The notes under the pieces: model-generated | The model's database searches: none | The model's input: only the letters and a program-made list of their open reading frames with translations | What the model was told of the DNA's origin: nothing | Origin: Candidatus Stercoripulliclostridium pullicola | GTDB lineage: Bacteria > Bacillota > Clostridia > Christensenellales > DTU072 | Assembly: GCA_017694145.1 (NCBI GenBank) | Contig: JADINF010000031.1 | Location: 1-10,198, forward strand | Direction of reading: 5' to 3' | Length of the DNA stretch: 10,198 bases | Position numbers and translations under genes: made by a program | Shown: positions 5,752 through 10,198 of the stretch, piece after piece | How the letters are laid out: the number at the start of each line of letters is the position of its first letter | Position numbering within the stretch: the first letter of the stretch is position 1

Positions 5752-5815
5752 AGTTCTGTCCTCCTCGATATATATTTGTGATCAATAATTATTTAATAGA
5801 CGCGAGCCGACCGGA

Positions 5816-6070
5816 TCAATAATCCTCGTCATCGTATCCGTCGTCGTAACCTTCGCCGTCATCGAACTGAGCAAGAGGCTGCGCCTGCGAGCTGTAAGGA
5901 ACGATCGGGATAGGCTGTACCACGGGGGTGAGCTGTATGAAATCGGCAGGAGCCGCCACCGGTACGGGCGCACAGTTATTCATAACGCGGAATACGACGC
6001 GCGGCTTGCGAACGACGGGGCGTTCTTCCTGAACATTCACTTCGGCTTCTTTCTTACTTTTTTTAGACAT
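5816..6070 (-). CDS. Small soluble motif protein with acidic tail (operon 2)
   Basis: Unrecognised protein of 84 residues: a basic N-terminus (MSKKSKKEAE), a linker rich in Arg and Val, then PVPVAAPADF and the motif FIQLTPVVQPIPIVPYSSQ with AQPL (45-66), and an acidic, tyrosine-rich tail ending GYDDGYDDEDY. No signal peptide or membrane helix. The 32-residue stretch from PVPVA to QPL is 27 of 32 identical to the other small protein (7649-7939), whereas the DNA differs at many third codon positions. That suggests old duplicates kept under selection. It follows the 6100-7392 membrane gene by 29 bases, with a TAGGAGGAG site, and so pairs with a membrane protein that lacks a clear motif. Confidence 0.85.
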   Translation of the reverse strand: MSKKSKKEAEVNVQEERPVVRKPRVVFRVMNNCAPVPVAAPADFIQLTPVVQPIPIVPYSSQAQPLAQFDDGEGYDDGYDDEDY

Positions 6071-6099
6071 AACCGTATTCTCCTCCTAACAGCGGTTAA

Positions 6100-7392
6100 T
6101 TATTTATCGAAAATGCTGTAAGGCACTTTCTTCCTCGCGAAGATGGACAAAATGAGCATGATCACGGGAATTACTACGAGAGCGATGAGTCCGTAACCCG
6201 CGACAAGCTTCAAAGGCATGGCGTCGACCTCGGGATCGAGAGCCGTTTCGGGCGCGCCGCTGAATACGCCGAACATGAAGTCGGATATCTTGCCGAAATC
6301 GAGCACGCTGACTACCGTGCCTTCCGCGTCATAAGCGGGATAGCCCATATAATTGCCCATGGCAGCCATACCTGCGATAAGTATGCCGATACCGCCGAGC
6401 AACATGATTATCGACATAATGCCGAAACCTTTGAATATTCTTCTGCCGAAAAGCGAAAGGAAAGCGAGAATGAAGATAATAAGCGCGAATACCGCTCCGG
6501 CAACAAGGACCACAGGCGCGTAATCGAACGCCATGGAAGCGACGGTACCCATCGAATCTTCCTCTCTGGCGGCGGGATCGATATCCGTGTTGGCACTGAC
6601 GTAACCGAATTTAACGGAGGTATCCTCTTCTACGGCTTCCTCGCCCTCTTCGCCTTCGGTGGCTTCGTTCTCGCCCTCTTCGCCCTCTTCGCCTTCGGTG
6701 GCTTCGTTCTCGCCTTCGTCCGCGGTCGCGTCGTCTTCGCCTGCCGCTTCGGCTACTATTTCGTCGCCGCCGTCGGTGTTTTCGTCGTTTTCGTTTTCTC
6801 CGGCGTTCTCATTTTCCTCCGTTTCTTCGGAGCCCGCTATCGCGGGAGAGAAGCTGTCATAGAAAGGCGAAAGGCTGTTGCCGCTGTCGTCCTTCATTTC
6901 GAGATTGAACAGCTTTTTGAGCGCGCCGAATACGGGATCGGTCACGCTGATGTAAACGCTCTGATCGACGTACTCTTCTATAATGACGTTACCGTCCTCG
7001 TCGGTCTGATCCGTTTCGACGTCCTCTCTCTGATCGAGGGGCGTAAGATCGGGAGCCACGAGATAAGCGGTATATTGCGGCATTATGCCGAGATAGTTAA
7101 GCGCGATAACGCCCACCCATACGAGAGCGAGCAACATGATCAAGAAACATACTCCGCGACGCATGATGAAGAAATAATCTCTCTCTTTGCGTCTGTTCTT
7201 CTGAACGGGAGGTTTTTCTTTGGGCTTCGGCTTACGGGGAGCCGCGGGGCGTTGCTGATAGCCTGCGTTATACCGCACGCTGTACGGATTCGCATACTGA
7301 ACACCGCTCACCGGACGAGGTATCATGACCCCGCCGGACGGACGCCTCTTGACCGTGGAAGAAGTTGTTTTGATGGACTTGTTAGCCGCCAT
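6100..7392 (-). CDS. Four-helix membrane protein with a long acidic outer loop, first gene of operon 2
   Basis: Unrecognised protein of 430 residues, the largest of the cluster. The N-terminus (1-75) is basic and rich in Pro and Tyr; RPVSGVQY (26-33) looks like a degenerate copy of the QPIxxVPY core. TM1 is about 77-104, and the next 185 residues form the outer loop. This has YISVTDPVFGALKKLF (147-162), matching VYIGVEDIV in the 7961-8848 protein, then an extremely acidic region (188-257) with a 13-residue unit NEATEGEEGEEGE in tandem. TM2 is 290-315, TM3 323-345, TM4 393-420, with GRRIFK between TM2 and TM3 and VAGYGLIAL at the start of TM4. The C-terminus is basic (ARKK). The gene is first in its operon, 60 bases from its promoter. 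Confidence 0.87.
   Translation of the reverse strand: MAANKSIKTTSSTVKRRPSGGVMIPRPVSGVQYANPYSVRYNAGYQQRPAAPRKPKPKEKPPVQKNRRKERDYFFIMRRGVCFLIMLLALVWVGVIALNYLGIMPQYTAYLVAPDLTPLDQREDVETDQTDEDGNVIIEEYVDQSVYISVTDPVFGALKKLFNLEMKDDSGNSLSPFYDSFSPAIAGSEETEENENAGENENDENTDGGDEIVAEAAGEDDATADEGENEATEGEEGEEGENEATEGEEGEEAVEEDTSVKFGYVSANTDIDPAAREEDSMGTVASMAFDYAPVVLVAGAVFALIIFILAFLSLFGRRIFKGFGIMSIIMLLGGIGILIAGMAAMGNYMGYPAYDAEGTVVSVLDFGKISDFMFGVFSGAPETALDPEVDAMPLKLVAGYGLIALVVIPVIMLILSIFARKKVPYSIFDK
6641..6718 (-). repeat. 39-bp tandem repeat within the 6100-7392 gene
   Basis: A 35-base stretch starting at 6641 recurs at 6680, a period of 39 bases, in frame (13 codons). Between the copies a nine-base unit, TCGCCCTCT on the plus strand, is itself repeated. 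The repeat encodes NEATEGEEGEEGE twice. The near-identity of the DNA copies points to recent expansion by slippage or recombination, so loop length probably varies among strains. Confidence 0.9.
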
Positions 7393-7411
7393 GTTCCCTC
7401 CGAGCGCTATT

Positions 7412-7439
7412 TATAATTATAATTCGCGTAATAATTATA
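7412..7439 (-). promoter_or_regulatory. AT-rich inverted repeat in the operon 2 leader
   Basis: TATAATTAT (7412-7420) and ATAATTATA (7431-7439) are perfect 9-bp arms around 10 bases. It lies between the predicted transcript start (about 7445) and the GGAGGG site of the first gene. It could be an operator or a weak RNA stem; AT-only repeats also arise by chance. Confidence 0.35.
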
Positions 7440-7451
7440 GATAGTATCATT

Positions 7452-7480
7452 AGTTTACCATACGCCCGCATATATTTCAA
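7452..7480 (-). promoter_or_regulatory. Promoter of operon 2
   Basis: The minus strand has TTGAAA (7480-7475), 17 bases, then TAAACT (7457-7452), with TGG just before it forming an extended -10. The plus-strand 17-mer at 7466-7482 is identical at 16 positions to the one at 10170-10186 in the promoter of operon 1. An A/T-rich stretch lies upstream (7483-7512). Confidence 0.78.
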
Positions 7481-7527
7481 TACTTTTGCCGAATTTTTTT
7501 TGCCAAATTTTGAATACGGCAGGCGTT

Positions 7528-7567
7528 CCGACGCGCCCCGGCAGCGTACCGGCGCGGGCGCCGTCGG
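7528..7567. other. GC-rich long hairpin between the two operons
   Basis: Arms CCGAC-GCGCC-CCGG (7528-7541) and CCGG, GGCGC, GTCGG (7549-7567) pair over 14 bp with small bulges and a 7-base loop. The element is very GC-rich and stands in an AT-rich spacer. It lies after the operon 1 terminator and before the operon 2 promoter, so neither predicted transcript contains it except by readthrough. I see no coding sequence in the rest of the 7393-7648 spacer. Confidence 0.65.
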
Positions 7568-7606
7568 CAAGTTTTACTTTTATATAGCCGCAAGGGCGAA
7601 TTATCG

Positions 7607-7632
7607 AAAAAGGCTGACCGAAGTCAGCCTTT
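7607..7632 (-). terminator. Intrinsic terminator of operon 1
   Basis: AAAGGCTGAC (7632-7623) pairs over 10 bp with GTCAGCCTTT (7618-7609), closed by a stable TTCG tetraloop, and the T run continues to 7607. It lies 16 bases after the stop of the 7649-7939 gene. Confidence 0.95.
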
Positions 7633-7648
7633 CGGTTACCCGAAGCTA

Positions 7649-7939
7649 TTATTCGTCGTACTCGTCGTCGTACTCCTCGTAATCGTCCTCATAAGTGGCG
7701 AGAGGCTGGAGCTGAGTACTGTACGGAACGAGCGGTATGGGCTGCACGATGGGCGTGAGCTGAATGAAGTCCGCAGGTCTTGCCACGGGCACGGGACCGG
7801 ATTGGATCTTCTGCCAGCTGGCGGTACGGGGTTTGGCGGCAGCCTTTTTACGCGCTTCTTCTTCGCGCAGAGCTTTCTCTCTGGCTTCCGCTTCCGCTCT
7901 GGCTCTGGCTTCTGCTTCTCTTTTTTTCTTACCGAACAT
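7649..7939 (-). CDS. Small soluble motif protein with charged helix and acidic tail (operon 1)
   Basis: Unrecognised protein of 96 residues in three parts. Residues 5-36 (KKKREAEARARAEAEAREKA onward) form a highly charged helix of Arg, Glu, Ala and Lys, probably a single alpha-helix or coiled coil. Then come PVPVARPADF and the full motif IQLTPIVQPIPLVPYSTQ with LQPL (59-80). The end is the acidic, tyrosine-rich TYEDDYEEYDDEYDE (82-96). No signal peptide or membrane helix is visible, so it is probably cytoplasmic. It closely matches the 5816-6070 protein from PVPVA to QPL and likewise follows a membrane protein without a clear motif. It starts 21 bases after that gene, with GGAGG nine bases before the ATG, and ends at the operon terminator. 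Confidence 0.87.
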   Translation of the reverse strand: MFGKKKREAEARARAEAEAREKALREEEARKKAAAKPRTASWQKIQSGPVPVARPADFIQLTPIVQPIPLVPYSTQLQPLATYEDDYEEYDDEYDE

Positions 7940-7960
7940 AATTCGATTCCTCCTGTTTGA

Positions 7961-8848
7961 TTAAGATAGGCGTTTTTTGCTACGGAAAGCGAAGAAGCTC
8001 GCTATCAACGAAAGCAAAGACATGCCGGCGAGTATCAGATAACCGTACCCTACCTGCATCGCGAGATCGCCGCCGAACGGAATAAATCCGGCTATCTCGC
8101 TCCACTCCGCGCCGCTCCAGATGAAGCCGCAAACGATACCGACTATCGAGAGCAACAACATAAGAACGGAGCTGAATATGAACAATTTACGTCTTTTGGT
8201 CGTGAACAGCGCCACGAGCGCACGGATAAAGAATATAACCGCGATGAGCGCTCCGAGCACAAGTACTACGGGAAGCGCGTAATACGCTATCATATTCACG
8301 GTATCCGCGGAATCGATATTCGCCAGACACTCGTTATAGAAAAGATATTCGGACGTGTCTATGGAATCTACGAACATGCCCGCGAAGCTCATCACGATAT
8401 CCTCCACTCCGATATAAACCACGGTATCACCCTCCGTCTTATTGAAAAGAGAGAGGTATTCGTAATAATCGGAAAGCGCGTCCATATTAAGGTAATTGAG
8501 CGCCGCGACCGCTATGTAAACCACGAGGAAAAGCACGATAAGCAAAACGAAGAACAATCTTCTCGCCGGTTTGGCGGAGGCTCTGGTACTGCGTTTGGAC
8601 GCCTTTCTCTCGTGTTGCGCCTTTTGAGGAGGAGCCTCGTAGTAATAGTCGTCTTCGTACTGCCGAGCGACGGGCGCCGCGGTCACGGGACGCATGACCG
8701 GAGCTTTCCGAGATACCGGACCTTGAGAACGCGCGGCGCAATAAGCGGCGAAATAAGGAGCGGACATATCGCGACGGGTGAGAACGTACTCGTTGTCACG
8801 TCTGCTGGATACGACCGGTCTGGTATTGGTTTCCTGAACCTTTTTCAT
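7961..8848 (-). CDS. Four-helix membrane protein lacking the intact motif (operon 1)
   Basis: Unrecognised protein of 295 residues. The N-terminal cytoplasmic part (1-97) is basic. It contains PVMRPVTAAPV (50-60), which keeps the proline spacing of PIVQPIPLVPY, and directly after it QYEDDYYYEAPP, like the acidic tyrosine-rich stretch after the intact motif; I read this as a decayed copy. TM1 is about 98-120. The outer loop (121-187) has VVYIGVEDIV and single cysteine Cys174. TM2 is 188-212, TM3 221-245 and TM4 265-288, with TKRRK between TM2 and TM3, QVGYGYLIL at the start of TM4 and the basic end RSKKRLS. ALNYL at the end of TM1 and VYIxVxD are shared with the 6100-7392 protein, so the two are close paralogues. 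Confidence 0.87.
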   Translation of the reverse strand: MKKVQETNTRPVVSSRRDNEYVLTRRDMSAPYFAAYCAARSQGPVSRKAPVMRPVTAAPVARQYEDDYYYEAPPQKAQHERKASKRSTRASAKPARRLFFVLLIVLFLVVYIAVAALNYLNMDALSDYYEYLSLFNKTEGDTVVYIGVEDIVMSFAGMFVDSIDTSEYLFYNECLANIDSADTVNMIAYYALPVVLVLGALIAVIFFIRALVALFTTKRRKLFIFSSVLMLLLSIVGIVCGFIWSGAEWSEIAGFIPFGGDLAMQVGYGYLILAGMSLLSLIASFFAFRSKKRLS

Positions 8849-8937
8849 AATTCCTCCTGTTCAGATATCGAAGCAGGCTTCGTTACTAAAATTTGTTTCA
8901 CGCGCATACGCACGCTATATCCGAGACGTCGGGGACG
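8849..8937 (-). other. Spacer between the first two genes of operon 1
   Basis: This 89-base gap holds two short hairpins: GAAGC repeats at 8869-8882 (CGAAGC and GCTTCG around AG) and ACGTC/GACGT at 8926-8938. It ends in an AGGAGGAATT binding site for the 8848 start. I see no convincing promoter or terminator, so I treat the two genes as one operon. Confidence 0.5.
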
Positions 8938-10089
8938 TTACTCGGCTTTGGGAGAAAACCACCCTACTATGAATACGAGAGCGGACAAAGCGAGCGAAGA
9001 CCACAGACCCACGTCGGCTTCCGCTACGAAAGTGCTTATCGCGTCGGAGCTGATTTCGCCTTTCTCGTAAGCGATAACGCCGATAGCGGTAGCGAGATAA
9101 GCTACGAAAACCAACGTCGGAAGGATCCAACCTATACGTTTGGCTCTGCCCCTGAAGATGCGTACGAGGCTGCGGATAAGCAACGCTATCACGAGCACGC
9201 CGAAAACGATGGCGCATACGGGAGCGATGGCGTCGGTGCCGGTGGAATAAACGTAATCGGCGCCCGTAAATCCGAGAACGGGAACTATACCGGCGATATA
9301 ATGTACCAAAGTGAATTTCGAAGTTTCGAGCGCGGGAAGCAGGCACATGATGACCGCAAGCGCCGCGGTGAGCAACAAAGTGATCAACGCGACCGCGGTA
9401 ACACCGCGGGAACGCGAAGAAGCCTTTTTCTCGGGAACGGCGAAAACGTCCTGAGCGGGAGGAAGCATATCGTCCGCGGGAGCGTTGGCGGCTATGCGGG
9501 CGTTAAGCTCGTCCATTTCGCGGCGGCTTCTGATCGCCGCGAGTTCTTCCTCGGTGTAGGGCTCGAATCTGTAAAGCTGATCGGGCTGATACTGCCAAAG
9601 CGGCTGCATCGGATTGACGTACGGGACGACCACGAAAGGCTGGGCTATCGCCACCGCCTGACCGTTAGCCGCGACCTGAGCGGGTTGCGGATTGACAACG
9701 GTTTCCGCAGGAACTTCCTGACGCTGTTCCTGAGGAGGTTCTGGCATCGTAACGGGAATGGGAGCGACGAGCGTTTCGCTCTCCTCTCTCATCTGCTCGC
9801 TCTGCTTGATACGCTTAAGAGCGTTGACGTACTCGTTCCTCGGACGGGGCTTGCCGCAACGCGAACATTTTTCCTGGTCGATACGGTTGACGCTGCCGCA
9901 AACGGAACACACGTAAGTTATGCGGGACTTATCGAGTGTTACCATGGAATCTCTGTCGAATTCCGATTGGGCGGCTTCGAGCGCAGCGGTAAGCGCGGAG
10001 TTGTCGCTCTCTACCAAAGGTTGCCCGCAGCGCGCGCAGAAACGGCTGGTATCGGGATTGGACTCGCCGCAAAACTTACATTTCGTCAT
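8938..10089 (-). CDS. Double zinc-ribbon, motif-bearing four-helix membrane protein, first gene of operon 1
   Basis: Unrecognised protein of 383 residues. It begins with two zinc ribbons: Cys4/Cys7 with Cys18/Cys21 (CKFCGES...FCARCGQPL) and Cys61/Cys64 with Cys75/Cys78 (CSVCGSV...CSRCGKPRP). A charged linker rich in Gln and Pro leads to a motif variant (150-167): AQPFVVVPYVNPMQPLWQY, followed by RFEPYTEEE. Membrane helices lie near 229-253, 287-310, 319-341 and 361-378. The outer loop after TM1 is about 34 residues, and FRGRAKR follows TM2. DVGLWSSL at the start of TM4 is the weakest form of the GYG signature. As the only protein with zinc ribbons, it could be a sensor or assembly hub, but no catalytic residues are visible. 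AAGGAGAAGG sets the start. Confidence 0.88.
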   Translation of the reverse strand: MTKCKFCGESNPDTSRFCARCGQPLVESDNSALTAALEAAQSEFDRDSMVTLDKSRITYVCSVCGSVNRIDQEKCSRCGKPRPRNEYVNALKRIKQSEQMREESETLVAPIPVTMPEPPQEQRQEVPAETVVNPQPAQVAANGQAVAIAQPFVVVPYVNPMQPLWQYQPDQLYRFEPYTEEELAAIRSRREMDELNARIAANAPADDMLPPAQDVFAVPEKKASSRSRGVTAVALITLLLTAALAVIMCLLPALETSKFTLVHYIAGIVPVLGFTGADYVYSTGTDAIAPVCAIVFGVLVIALLIRSLVRIFRGRAKRIGWILPTLVFVAYLATAIGVIAYEKGEISSDAISTFVAEADVGLWSSLALSALVFIVGWFSPKAE

Positions 10090-10155
10090 ATCCTTCTCCT
10101 TGTTTGAAGGGCAGAAAACGCCGCCCTCCGCATTGTCGGTACCTAATTACTTAAC

Positions 10156-10184
10156 ATTATACAGGTAAGCCGCATAAATTTCAA
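10156..10184 (-). promoter_or_regulatory. Promoter of operon 1
   Basis: The minus strand has TTGAAA (10184-10179), 17 bases, then a perfect TATAAT (10161-10156). Transcription should start near 10149, leaving a leader of about 60 bases with a small hairpin (AGGGC/GCCCT, about 10107-10127). The -35 region and early spacer share 16 of 17 bases with the operon 2 promoter. Confidence 0.85.
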
Positions 10185-10198
10185 TAGCTTTTTCAAAA

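Noticed and set aside
6641..6718. CRISPR-like array
   Set aside because: The repeats are adjacent, in frame and within a coding region, with no unique spacers and no cas genes nearby.
6659..6862. Serine, proline and phenylalanine-rich plus-strand peptide
   Set aside because: It is only the reverse reading of the acidic repeat in the 6100-7392 gene.
8893..10107. 404-residue plus-strand reading frame
   Set aside because: It mirrors the zinc-ribbon membrane gene; its composition (rich in Arg, His, Gly and Tyr) is typical of an antisense shadow, and no promoter or binding site supports it.

Overview
The window looks like one end of an assembled contig from a Gram-positive, clostridia-like bacterium (Bacillota). 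The evidence is the gene order rpmG-secE-nusG-rplK-rplA-rplJ, an L33 protein of the zinc-binding CxxC type, strong GGAGG ribosome binding sites, consensus sigma-A promoters with 17-base spacers, and hairpin-plus-T-run terminators. The species cannot be named from the sequence. Every gene I accept is on the minus strand, so the window reads right to left. Positions 1-36 are not genomic: they match the Nextera/Tn5 sequencing adapter, and they cut the contig just before the expected rplL start codon.

The left third (74-3436) is conserved housekeeping DNA. In transcription order it holds acpP (acyl carrier protein), rpmG (L33), secE, nusG, rplK (L11), rplA (L1) and rplJ (L10). acpP, rpmG and rplJ each have a good promoter of their own. 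The rplJ promoter is a perfect TTGACA-N17-TATAAT inside a 15-bp inverted repeat, which also gives a near-consensus promoter facing the other way. It is followed by a structured leader of about 145 bases that resembles the L10-binding leader.

The right two thirds (3616-10089) hold eight genes that I cannot assign to a known family. They form two operons. Operon 1 (10089 to 7649) has three genes: a double zinc-ribbon four-helix membrane protein, a second four-helix membrane protein, and a small soluble protein. It ends in a UUCG-loop terminator. Operon 2 (7392 to 3616) has five genes: a four-helix membrane protein with a long acidic loop, a small soluble protein, a fused motif-plus-membrane protein, another soluble protein and a last fused protein. 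It ends in a strong terminator just before acpP. Both operons start from TTGAAA-N17 promoters that share a 17-base box with 16 identities.

Six of the eight proteins carry the same short proline-rich motif, best described as QLxPIxQPIxxVPYxxQxQPL followed by an aromatic residue and usually an acidic, tyrosine-rich stretch. The other two (the membrane proteins that lead directly into a small motif protein) keep only degenerate traces of it. The five membrane proteins share a frame: cytoplasmic N-terminus, TM1, an outer loop of very variable length, TM2, a short basic turn, TM3, a short outer loop, TM4 with a G-Y-G-like entrance, and a basic or short C-terminus. The cluster therefore looks like a modular membrane system in which one cytoplasmic docking motif occurs either fused to a membrane protein or on a separate small partner. 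Its function is unknown, and this is the part of the window most likely to be undescribed.
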